Assembly (NCBI GenBank): GCA_016932435.1
Contig: JAFGCW010000096.1
Location: forward strand, 1-13,846
Reading direction: 5' to 3'
DNA from: Dehalococcoidales bacterium
GTDB lineage: Bacteria > Chloroflexota > Dehalococcoidia > Dehalococcoidales > UBA2162
DNA: 13,846 bases
Shown here: positions 1 through 5,430 of the stretch, piece by piece
How positions within the stretch are numbered: the stretch's first letter is position 1
Layout: every line of letters begins with the position of its first letter
Position numbers and translations under genes: made by a program
The notes under the pieces: model-generated
What the model saw: the letters and a program-made list of their open reading frames with translations, nothing else
What the model was told of the DNA's origin: nothing
Databases searched by the model: none

Positions 1-578
1 GTCCGCTCGACCGTTTTAACAAATGTTTCAATATCACCGAACCTATAAGCTAGTTCACCGCAGCACGCGTCCCTGGGTCCGAATTTAACAAGACTGCTCA
101 AGACCTTTGAATGCTCAATACTTCCCGGCACTGTTCGCCCATGACAACCAATAAAGAGTGTATCTTTTGCTTTAGGCGGTACCTTGGACCATCGGTCTAG
201 AATCGTTTTGTCTTCGTCTGGTGCGGCATTGTATTGATCAAACACAAAACCGGTCTCATTTTTCCCAGTCATCATATAACTGAGTTCTTTTGGTATGTCT
301 TTACCGCTATCCCGAAACTTGGCAGTTATGCGTTCCATTATTAGGTTATAAGGTCTAAGACCCTGGGGACAGTAGTGATTGCAGCTAAAACAGAAACTGC
401 ACTCATCGAATACTCTCTTTGGATCCTCGCCGTTGATAAGTCGCGCTATTTCGGCTTTGGATTCTTCTACGCCCATTTTCATAACCGGACATTTCTGAAG
501 ACAAATACCGCAATTGGAACATTGACTAGCTTCCTTACCTTCCGGGATAAACGCATCTATATAAGATAAATTCTTCAT
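1..578 (-). CDS. (Fe-S)-binding CCG-domain oxidoreductase subunit (HdrD/GlpC/LutA-like), 3' end outside window
   Basis: The reading frame starts at ATG 578 behind a good Shine-Dalgarno (GGAAGGAG on the minus strand, 581-589) and stays open for 192 codons to the window edge, so only the N-terminal part is visible. Two [4Fe-4S] ferredoxin motifs are seen: C20-x2-C23-x2-C26-x3-C30-P, and C60-x2-C63-x2-C66-x3-C70-P. The first cysteine-rich (CCG) domain begins at FIGCHGR (142-148) and reaches CCGE at 172-175. This order (two ferredoxin clusters, then CCG domains) is that of electron-transfer subunits such as heterodisulfide reductase HdrD, GlpC, or lactate-utilisation LutA. These pass electrons between a flavoprotein and a disulfide or quinone. 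Which partner is used cannot be told here, because the downstream genes lie outside the window. Upstream, 640-888 holds a likely relic of another Fe-S protein. Confidence 0.85.
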   Translation of the reverse strand, partial: MKNLSYIDAFIPEGKEASQCSNCGICLQKCPVMKMGVEESKAEIARLINGEDPKRVFDECSFCFSCNHYCPQGLRPYNLIMERITAKFRDSGKDIPKELSYMMTGKNETGFVFDQYNAAPDEDKTILDRWSKVPPKAKDTLFIGCHGRTVPGSIEHSKVLSSLVKFGPRDACCGELAYRFGDIETFVKTVER

Positions 579-639
579 ATACTCCTTCCTATATAAGGCT
601 TGCCTACTAAAAGAACACATTAAACCTACGAACTATACC

Positions 640-888
640 TCCTTCCTTGTCGCAGGCCAATTTGATTGCTGCAGACGGGCAACCATCATAAAGATCATGT
701 GTTTAAGAAGCAACTCAATATGGTATTTCTGGCCCTTATAGCCCTGTTTAAAACCATTTCCTGGATTCTATTATACTCTGCTCTTCAAGGGTACTACTAA
801 AGATGTTGTTAACCGCAAACCCATCTCCCTGCGTCCCCTTTATCAAAGGTTTAATCCGACCCATGTTCTTTTTCACATTTACTAACAT
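640..888 (-). pseudogene. Probable relic of an Fe-S flavoprotein C-terminus
   Basis: On the minus strand one frame contains two protein-like pieces separated by stops (TAA, TAA, TGA, TAA between about 750 and 700). The first is a 46-codon open stretch from ATG 888 to TAA 748-750 that ends LEEQSIIESRKWF. The second, at about 700-640, reads LYDGCPSAAIKLACDKEGG. The order is reminiscent of Fe-S flavoproteins whose C-terminus reads E-x-R-C-F-x-C-G followed by C-P-x-x-AI, with W in place of the expected Cys. This frame runs on without a stop into the Fe-S gene at 578. It is read here as a decayed upstream gene of the same redox cluster; the family assignment is an inference from short motifs and could be coincidence. 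Confidence 0.3.
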
Positions 889-1414
889 TTTTAAATACGA
901 ACTTGTCACTATAAAAAAAGTTGGGATAAAACAGTAACGATTGAAGCTAATTTAGCAATATAGAGATTAATAAGTTACTTTGCTGGCCTAATAATATGTG
1001 ATTACAAAATTTAATCAATAGTTGGTTTTTTACTTGATCAGGGGCACCCGATTTTCGGAAACTCACCTAAAGCGCGTCAATCCCTTAAACTGAATCTACT
1101 TTCGATTGTCACGGCACTTCCTTTTGATACCCCGGCTCCACCATAAAATCATATGATGCAAAATCCTTCTGTCCGTTCTGTTTCTTTTCTGTGATGTATG
1201 GTACTCAATCCTGTCATTATCATCTACACTCTCTATTCATGTAAACAGATACTCACCAAAAAGAACTATCAGCTATGAGCAAAAAGTCTATATAATAAGT
1301 GACTTTCAGCGTAACAAATTTAATAGTTAGGAAGTATTATAGTAAGAAGAATTTTCATATAATGAGAAGAAGTTGTTTCAGACCCTATAATTAATATACT
1401 GAGGCGATCCAAAT
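889..1414. other. Long AT-rich intergenic stretch
   Basis: No intact gene or RNA gene was recognised here. A short minus-strand open piece at 1109-1203 reads as protein-like (FMVEPGYQKEVP before a TGA) but has no start or Shine-Dalgarno, so it could be another gene remnant. A TATAAT hexamer at 1358-1363 lies 52 bases before the response-regulator start and may be its -10 element, although no convincing -35 is present 16-18 bases upstream. Confidence 0.5.
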
Positions 1415-1831
1415 ATGAATGAAAATGCCAATGACATGGTTGAAACCGGAAATATTCGACTTCTGATTATTGATGACAGTGAAGATGTTCGACAGGCGTT
1501 GAAAGATATTTTTGCACTTACTGATGACATAGAAGTGATCGGCGAAGCAATTAATGGACAGGAAGGCCTGGAAAAAACGGCTGAACTCGAACCTGATATT
1601 ATCATAATGGACGAAAGAATGCCCGTACTCAATGGGTTGGAGACAAGCCGTATAATCAGTGAAAAAGCATCATCCAGTAAGATAATAATGCTTACAAACT
1701 ACGAAGATTTCAGGTCGGAAGCATATAAAAACGGAGTAACCGCTTATCTTATTAAAGGAGTCAAACTGGAAATCCTTACGGATTGCATCAGAAAGGTCCA
1801 CAGGGGTGAAGCAATCGATGTTGAGTATTAG
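1415..1831 (+). CDS. Stand-alone response-regulator receiver domain protein
   Basis: This 138-residue protein is a CheY-type receiver with no output domain. The acidic pair D20-D21 (LLIIDDSED), the phospho-acceptor D66 (IIIMDERMP), the switch T94 (IMLTNYED) and K114 (YLIKG) are all present, so phosphorylation should be possible. The spacing and wording (ARMPVLNGLE-type, LTNYED) are closest to receivers of the NarL/FixJ class, which usually continue into a LuxR-type helix-turn-helix. Here the frame stops soon after helix 5 (GEAIDVEY), and no such domain follows in any frame before the next gene. The start at 1415 has a weak GAGG about nine bases upstream; an internal ATG (residue 8) is possible. 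No histidine kinase gene is nearby. It converges with the SemiSWEET gene 15 bases away. Confidence 0.9.
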   Translation: MNENANDMVETGNIRLLIIDDSEDVRQALKDIFALTDDIEVIGEAINGQEGLEKTAELEPDIIIMDERMPVLNGLETSRIISEKASSSKIIMLTNYEDFRSEAYKNGVTAYLIKGVKLEILTDCIRKVHRGEAIDVEY

Positions 1832-1846
1832 GTAATTATCGATACA

Positions 1847-2215
1847 TTAATTCACGTGGTGTTCGATCTGGCTCCGGTTGTCTTCTACCAGTAGTTGGGT
1901 TTCCTCAAGACTGACTACGGTATCAGCAGTCTTTACGAGTTGAGTATCGACGATTATCCGGGCATGATGCCGAGAATAAAAGCATTTCAGGAACAAGAGC
2001 AGTCCTGTCAGGCATGTATTCGTAATGCTGGTCACCATCATCGGCAACTGATTCACGTAAAACGCATAGCCAGTCCATATAAGGCATCCGGCAAACATCA
2101 GTAGCGTAAAAGCAAGGCTTATTTCATTGGCAGCCTTCAATTTTACGACACGGATTACCTGCGGGAAAAAGCTCAGTATAAAGATTCCTCCGCCTATATA
2201 CCCCAACACATCCAT
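1847..2215 (-). CDS. SemiSWEET/PQ-loop family small sugar transporter
   Basis: The 122-residue product has three predicted membrane helices (about 4-20, 33-53 and 57-77) with the family's PQ motif at 18-19 in helix 1 (FFPQVIRV). Bacterial SemiSWEETs are three-helix half-transporters of roughly 85-95 residues that dimerise to move sugars passively. The transported substrate cannot be read from the sequence. A hydrophilic C-terminal tail of about 40 residues (rich in E, Q, V and T) is longer than usual. The ATG at 2215 is the only reasonable start, because a TAA lies two codons upstream in the same frame. The nearest Shine-Dalgarno (AGGAG) is about 16 bases away, which is distant and suggests modest translation. 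Confidence 0.85.
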   Translation of the reverse strand: MDVLGYIGGGIFILSFFPQVIRVVKLKAANEISLAFTLLMFAGCLIWTGYAFYVNQLPMMVTSITNTCLTGLLLFLKCFYSRHHARIIVDTQLVKTADTVVSLEETQLLVEDNRSQIEHHVN

Positions 2216-2247
2216 CGGTTTTTAGTGGTTACTCCTGTATAAATATT

Positions 2248-2276
2248 AACGGTACTCCTTATTAAAGAGTACCGTT
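2248..2276. terminator. Perfect 10-bp hairpin, possible terminator
   Basis: AACGGTACTC (2248-2257) pairs perfectly with GAGTACCGTT (2267-2276) around a 9-base loop. It lies 51 bases downstream of the stop of the minus-strand gene 2327-2671 and 33 bases upstream of the SemiSWEET start. The minus strand has no clear U-tract after the stem (AATATTTA), so it may be a weak terminator, a processing hairpin or a regulator site for the SemiSWEET gene. Confidence 0.4.
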
Positions 2277-2326
2277 TTCCGGCTGGTATCATCGATCTCA
2301 AGTTAAAGAAAAAAACTGTTCAGCGT

Positions 2327-2671
2327 TCAGTTAAAATGATTAACTTTGTCGAGATGAATCATTCCGTCAACGGTCACGCTTCCTTTATAAACGAGTAAGC
2401 CAGGGAAATGGTAAATATCATTTTCATCCTTCACTGAGAGTTTTTTGTCGGAAGCCGCATATTTATCGTATATATATAGAATGTAATTCTTATTATGCCT
2501 GTCGAAGTTGCGTCTTAAATATCCGAGGCGCAGCATCTCTTCCGGCTTGAGATGATACTCTACTTCCAGTTGATTCAATACACCCACCGGCCAGTACTGA
2601 TTTCGGTATAAATCCATATCTCTCAGTACTTTCTTAGTTTTCTTAACTACATTTATAAGACTCTTTACCAT
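2327..2671 (-). CDS. Hypothetical basic protein, 114 aa
   Basis: I do not recognise this family. The gene starts at ATG 2671 with a good Shine-Dalgarno (AAGAGGT, about six bases upstream on the minus strand). The product is soluble-looking, with no signal peptide or membrane helix. It has a lysine-rich N-terminal helix (KSLINVVKKTKKVLRD), a tyrosine- and arginine-rich middle (LRLGYLRRNFDRHNKNYILYIYDKY) and a hydrophobic strand pattern near the end (FPGLLVYKGSVTVDGMIHLD). There are no cysteines and no obvious metal or nucleotide motif. It is followed on the same strand by the SemiSWEET gene 111 bases away, separated by a hairpin, so co-transcription is uncertain. Confidence 0.7.
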   Translation of the reverse strand: MVKSLINVVKKTKKVLRDMDLYRNQYWPVGVLNQLEVEYHLKPEEMLRLGYLRRNFDRHNKNYILYIYDKYAASDKKLSVKDENDIYHFPGLLVYKGSVTVDGMIHLDKVNHFN

Positions 2672-2838
2672 GATTATTACCTCTTGCCTATTTTATATGA
2701 AATATAATTCAGGTATCATATTATCTGAATTACTATTGATGTATTATATAATCTGAATGGTATTACAGAATTGTCAGCCTGTCAATAGCCTTAAAGAAAA
2801 AAATTGCTCATATTTATGTGCTGATGATATACTTTATA

Positions 2839-2879
2839 GTGATACTAACGTAGAATATTTTAATCTTTTTTAGTATCAC
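2839..2879. promoter_or_regulatory. 10-bp inverted repeat, candidate operator of the winged-helix regulator
   Basis: GTGATACTAA (2839-2848) and TTAGTATCAC (2870-2879) are perfect reverse complements separated by 21 bases, so the arm centres are about three DNA turns apart. The site lies about 104 bases upstream of the regulator start and just upstream of a possible promoter. Autoregulation by the neighbouring winged-helix protein is an inference from position. The alternative is a hairpin in a transcript. Confidence 0.4.
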
Positions 2880-2903
2880 AATCTGAGACATGATAATATA
2901 AAC

Positions 2904-2932
2904 TTGATTAATTCCCGTATATATGCTAAATA
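2904..2932 (+). promoter_or_regulatory. Candidate sigma-70-type promoter for 2983 gene
   Basis: TTGATT (2904-2909) is followed after 17 bases by TAAATA (2927-2932). A transcript from here would carry a leader of about 45 bases including the strong AGGAGG at 2972-2977. The hexamers match the consensus only partly. Confidence 0.35.
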
Positions 2933-2982
2933 TTTTTGGTTAAATATTACTACCTCAGGTTTTTAGGTAACAGGAGGAGAAT

Positions 2983-3288
2983 GTGGCGGAATTCAAATTT
3001 TTTACCAACCATGCTTTGATCCTCAGTCATATTGCGCAACAGCCGAGAATAACTGCAAGAGAACTGTCAACCATAATAGGGATAACCGAAAGATCGACTA
3101 TAAAGGTTATCAATGATTTGCTAGAGGAAGAATATATTACCAAGACTCGTGAGGGAAGAAATAACAGGTACAGAATCAATCCGGATAAACCAATCACTCC
3201 TGCCGGGCTTGATGAAATGGCGGCTGAAGTATTATTAACAACACTTGGCTGGAAGAGACGAGGAAGACCACGAAAAACAAGTGCCTGA
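2983..3288 (+). CDS. Winged-helix transcriptional regulator with C-terminal AT-hook-like tail
   Basis: The 101-residue protein reads as a winged helix-turn-helix across residues 8-68: ITARELSTIIGITERST is the helix-turn-helix, and YITKTREGRNNRYRINP the wing. This wording is typical of MarR-like and related DNA-binding domains. The C-terminus KRRGRPRK (92-99) matches the AT-hook core, a GRP flanked by basic residues, which binds the minor groove of AT-rich DNA. There is no ligand or metal-binding domain. The start is GTG at 2983, chosen because AGGAGG ends six bases upstream. The overlapping ATG at 2981 opens a different frame. It probably acts on the AT-rich intergenic region in front of it, which carries a 10-bp inverted repeat. 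Confidence 0.85.
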   Translation: MAEFKFFTNHALILSHIAQQPRITARELSTIIGITERSTIKVINDLLEEEYITKTREGRNNRYRINPDKPITPAGLDEMAAEVLLTTLGWKRRGRPRKTSA

Positions 3289-3364
3289 AGCTTCCTGAAT
3301 TTGAATTTTTATATTAACCATAAGGTTTGACACTTCTTGGGTACTCAACTCGATAAATAATAAA

Positions 3365-3396
3365 AAAGAGGGCATGCTAAACAGCGTGCCCTCTTT
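3365..3396 (-). terminator. Rho-independent terminator of the cupin gene, possibly bidirectional
   Basis: A 14-bp stem (arms 3365-3378 and 3383-3396, one G-T wobble) closes on a four-base AAAC loop. On the minus strand the stem runs straight into a run of six T's (3367-3362), the classic form, 33 bases after the cupin stop codon at 3429. On the plus strand, where the winged-helix gene ends at 3288, the stem is followed by CTCTTTCC and would work less well. Confidence 0.85.
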
Positions 3397-3428
3397 CCTA
3401 ACTATCAAGTCTCTATTTCAGTACTGTT

Positions 3429-4313
3429 TTATACATCCTCCGGTTTGCCCAAAAATAGTTTAGTAGCCGAGACTTCGAGGAAAACGACAGGCCTGGTGAT
3501 ATTGCTGATGAGCATGGGGCAGTGTTTCAGCCCGGGAGGCATGGAAAGCATTGTCGGGGTGTTAATGACCGTGTGTTCTTCCTGTTCGTCGCCAAGGCAT
3601 ACTTTAATATCCGCCCCCAGTTCTTCGGGATTGTTCGGATCACCTGAAAGGAAGCAAAGGTTCTCATGGAAGTCATGCCCGTGGGAGAAACGTACATCGT
3701 AAGGTGTTACGATGCAGTGGTAACCAAGGCTGATACCTGCACTGAACTCGTCATGGTGCGCCCATATCGATGTCCCGGTCCAGCCCGGTTCGTAGTCCAC
3801 ATAGAGAGGTCCTCTGAAGATATTCATCCAGTAGTGTTTCCCGTGTTTAGCAACTTCATTGCCGTCTCGCAGTCTGCCCAGCTTAAAGGAGCTCTCTCCT
3901 CCGGAGTCCGCATCTACTTTATCCTGGTATTCTTGTTTATTAATTATCCTGAGCAGTACAAACGGTTTTGTGAATTTACTAATCTTGATTGGGCCGTTCT
4001 TCAATCCGGGCGGGATGGATACTACCGTGGTGTCGTTTATTACCTGTTCTTCATCATTTTTACCCAGATTCAGTCTGATTTCCGCACCCAGATCCCTGAT
4101 ATTTTCCGGATTCGCGCCTATAAAGCAAAGGAGTTCGTGAGTATCATTCGTACGGATTTTATCAACGGTCCAGTCAGGATCGTTGATGATGTGATGTTCA
4201 AATATTATTCCCGAGTTATGATCATTATCATGCTTGAATACCATTCCTCCGCCGAATTCTTCCGATGCCTTGCGGAAAGGCTTCTGAACTACATGTGAGT
4301 CATACTTTCCCAT
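3429..4313 (-). CDS. Tandem cupin-domain protein
   Basis: The 294-residue protein consists of two related cupin-like halves (about 25-125 and 185-285). They share the wording HE-LCF-G--P-N---LGA-I---LG and, 20 residues later, S-PPGLK--P. The second half keeps the metal-ligand pattern of active cupins: H211-x-H213-x3-E217 in motif 1 and H264 (PPGLKHCP) in motif 2. The first half has lost it: the matching positions are R54 and N56, with N106 in PPGLKNGP, while H59-E60 remain. So one metal-binding and one structural domain are expected. No substrate can be named; related cupin proteins in anaerobes are mostly uncharacterised. No signal peptide is seen. The start ATG 4313 has an excellent Shine-Dalgarno (AAAGGAGG). 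It is transcribed alone, ending at the terminator 3365-3396. Confidence 0.8.
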   Translation of the reverse strand: MGKYDSHVVQKPFRKASEEFGGGMVFKHDNDHNSGIIFEHHIINDPDWTVDKIRTNDTHELLCFIGANPENIRDLGAEIRLNLGKNDEEQVINDTTVVSIPPGLKNGPIKISKFTKPFVLLRIINKQEYQDKVDADSGGESSFKLGRLRDGNEVAKHGKHYWMNIFRGPLYVDYEPGWTGTSIWAHHDEFSAGISLGYHCIVTPYDVRFSHGHDFHENLCFLSGDPNNPEELGADIKVCLGDEQEEHTVINTPTMLSMPPGLKHCPMLISNITRPVVFLEVSATKLFLGKPEDV

Positions 4314-4358
4314 ATTGTTTCCTCCTTTCGTTGTTTAAGATGCGATATGTTTCCTGAC

Positions 4359-4387
4359 ATAGTATATCTATTAAGTCAATTTTTCAA
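4359..4387 (-). promoter_or_regulatory. Candidate promoter of the cupin gene
   Basis: On the minus strand TTGAAA (4387-4382) is followed by a 17-base spacer and TACTAT (4364-4359), about 45 bases before the ATG. The -10 matches the consensus at four of six bases. Confidence 0.35.
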
Positions 4388-4521
4388 GACCTTATTTTCC
4401 TGGAACTTACTATGACACTCAGGGATTCAGAATCAGATCTGGGCATAATGAATGATTGATGTCAGGTCAAAGATGATTGCACATTACCTGTTAATCGGCA
4501 GGGGTATTTGTCCATTGAGCA

Positions 4522-4854
4522 TTATACTTCCTCAGCGGAAGCTAGAGTTGAGAGCCAGCTCATAATCGCCCGGGCTTCGGCTTCATTCTCGATATCGTTG
4601 ATAACGATTCTCTTTTTCTCGATAACAACTCTAATATTGTTATGCCTGAATGCCAGGACATTTACTTCAGGATTGTAGGCGCAGGAATCAATTGCTTTAC
4701 TAAGTTTCGGCATATGAGGACTGATTTCCTGTGTAAGATCAACGACAGCACGTGTCTTCCCGCCGCCCTGTCACTCTCAGCCCTCACCGGATCCGAAGAA
4801 AACGGTTACTTTATATTTTCCGAGAATATTATCTACGTAATTTTCTGTCGTCAT
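4522..4854 (-). CDS. Predicted selenoprotein with U-x-U motif, 110 aa, unknown function
   Basis: Read with conventional stops, only the last 63 codons (from ATG 4713) appear. The same frame continues upstream as good protein sequence through two UGA codons to ATG 4854. The N-terminus MTTENYVDNILGKYKVTVFF is followed by GSGEG-U26-E-U28-QGGGKTRAVVDLT and then the conventional part (KLSKAIDSCAYNPEVNVLAF, then VVIEKKRIVIND). The likeliest reading is that both UGAs (4779-4777 and 4773-4771) encode selenocysteine in a redox or metal-binding U-x-U site before a glycine-rich turn, where Cys homologues would be expected to read C-x-C. A possible SECIS stem lies just downstream. The start overlaps the end of the preceding selenoprotein gene by 26 bases, so translational coupling is likely. 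The C-terminal part is an alternating strand-helix domain with no named function. If the UGAs are stops, only a 63-residue fragment is made. Confidence 0.6.
4744..4767 (-). promoter_or_regulatory. Candidate bacterial SECIS stem-loop for the U-x-U gene
   Basis: Four bases after the second UGA (minus strand), GGCGGC (4767-4762) can pair with GCTGTC (4749-4744), with two G-U wobbles, plus a closing G-U (4761/4750) around a 10-base loop containing G residues. The distance to both UGAs is within the short range expected of bacterial SECIS elements. The stem is only moderately stable, so this is tentative. Confidence 0.3.
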
Positions 4855-5113
4855 AACCGTCTACAACCCGGCGGACATCTGCCAGGCATCACCTGTGTTC
4901 CGGATGTTTCTCCTTACAATTACACGTGTTTTTGGATTTTTCCTTTGCAATCTTATCGAGGATAGTTGAATGTCCATTACTTTTCAGGTCTTCAATGATG
5001 TTTTCTTGGGTGTACTCGAAGCAGTAGCAAACGTATTCTTTCACTATTTCATTATACAATATGTGCCTGTTGACGAAAATTTGACTAAGGTGTATTATTA
5101 TTTCGATATTCAT
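4829..5113 (-). CDS. Predicted selenoprotein, BFD/CopZ-like [2Fe-2S]-binding protein
   Basis: The core reads YVCYCFEYTQENIIEDL, then TCNCKEKHPEHR. That is the two C-x-C pairs of the bacterioferritin-associated-ferredoxin (BFD)-like domain, also found at the N-terminus of CopZ copper chaperones, which binds a [2Fe-2S] cluster. A UGA (4891-4889) follows HR, but the frame continues as U-CLADVRRVVDGYDDRKLRR to TAA 4831-4829. From memory, relatives of this family read NP-x-GR-C-CL-x-DV or with Sec at this point, so selenocysteine at residue 75 is the natural reading. The ATG at 5113 is the longest start, but it sits inside an operator palindrome without a Shine-Dalgarno. GTG 5044, seven bases after a TATAAT (5056-5051), gives 71 residues and fits the domain length better. 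The gene overlaps the next predicted selenoprotein gene and is divergent from the arsR-type gene. Confidence 0.7.
4867..4886 (-). promoter_or_regulatory. Candidate bacterial SECIS stem-loop for the BFD-like selenoprotein
   Basis: Two bases after the UGA (minus strand), CCTGGC (4886-4881) pairs with GCCGGG (4872-4867), with one U-G wobble, around the eight-base loop AGATGTCC. The loop contains the GU dinucleotide characteristic of SelB-binding bacterial SECIS loops. The loop is a little closer to the UGA than in E. coli fdhF. Confidence 0.45.
5070..5098 (+). promoter_or_regulatory. Sigma-70-type promoter of the arsR/sdpI operon
   Basis: TTGACG (5070-5075), a 17-base spacer and TATTAT (5093-5098) form a near-consensus promoter. 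Transcription would start near 5105, inside the palindrome at 5094-5125, leaving a leader of about 25 bases before the ATG at 5131. No clear Shine-Dalgarno is visible in that leader. Confidence 0.65.
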
Positions 5114-5125
5114 CGAAATAATAAT
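5094..5125. promoter_or_regulatory. Perfect 14-bp palindromic operator of the ArsR-type regulator
   Basis: ATTATTATTTCGAT (5094-5107) and ATCGAAATAATAAT (5112-5125) are exact reverse complements around a four-base centre. The left arm covers most of the -10 hexamer and the right arm ends five bases before the arsR-type start, so a bound dimer would block the promoter. This is the usual layout for ArsR/SmtB and SdpR-type autorepression. Its position between divergent units suggests it could also affect the predicted selenoprotein genes. Confidence 0.65.
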
Positions 5126-5130
5126 TTTTC

Positions 5131-5430
5131 ATGAGTGAAAATATATTCAAGGCACTGGCCGATCCGAACCGACGTGAGATACTGCGACTTCTCGGTAAAC
5201 GTACCATGAGCGCCGGTGAAGTCGCATCGAATCTGACTATCACAAAGTCGACGCTGTCGAGTCACTTTAATATCCTGAAAAAAGCCGACCTGATACAGGA
5301 AAAAAGGAACGGTACGACGGTTTATTACAGCCTGAATATGTCGGTAATCGAAGAAGTGACCGCTGCCGTTATGAACCTGTTCAATGTGGATAAAACGGAT
5401 ACCGGAAAAAGGGGGAAAAATGAAACTTAG
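5131..5430 (+). CDS. ArsR-family (SdpR-like) winged-helix repressor
   Basis: The 99-residue protein is a typical ArsR/SmtB winged helix: FKALADPNRREILRLLGKR (6-24), the recognition helix region TKSTLSSHFNILKKADLI (38-55) and the wing QEKRNGTTVYYSLNMS (56-71). It lacks the ELCVCDL-type cysteine metal site of ArsR/SmtB sensors, so direct metal sensing is unlikely. The wording resembles SdpR, the autorepressor paired with SdpI in Bacillus subtilis. The next gene is an SdpI-family protein overlapping by 11 bases, which supports that comparison. In B. subtilis, SdpI sequesters SdpR at the membrane when the SdpC toxin is bound; whether that holds here is an inference. A strong palindrome just upstream is its probable operator. 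The start ATG 5131 has no clear Shine-Dalgarno. Confidence 0.9.
   Translation: MSENIFKALADPNRREILRLLGKRTMSAGEVASNLTITKSTLSSHFNILKKADLIQEKRNGTTVYYSLNMSVIEEVTAAVMNLFNVDKTDTGKRGKNET

Larger units (their letters stand above)
2672..2982. other. Divergent AT-rich intergenic region with inverted repeats
   Basis: This gap separates the minus-strand gene starting at 2671 from the plus-strand regulator at 2983, so it must hold both promoters. It contains AATTCAG (2706-2712) facing CTGAATT (2725-2731), a further CTGAAT at 2753-2758, and the longer inverted repeat at 2839-2879 listed separately. No coding frame was found. Confidence 0.6.

Noticed and set aside
1109..1203. Minus-strand protein-like piece ending FMVEPGYQKEVP
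   Set aside because: It is short, has a stop just upstream and neither a start nor a ribosome binding site, and cannot be tied to a family; noted only as a possible remnant.
1378..1632. 84-codon minus-strand frame over the receiver gene
   Set aside because: It is a Ser/Ile-rich antisense product of the conserved receiver codons, with no independent support.
3666..4298. 210-codon plus-strand open frame opposite the cupin gene
   Set aside because: It is antisense to a gene with clear tandem domains and a strong Shine-Dalgarno, and its own translation shows no domain and no ribosome binding site.
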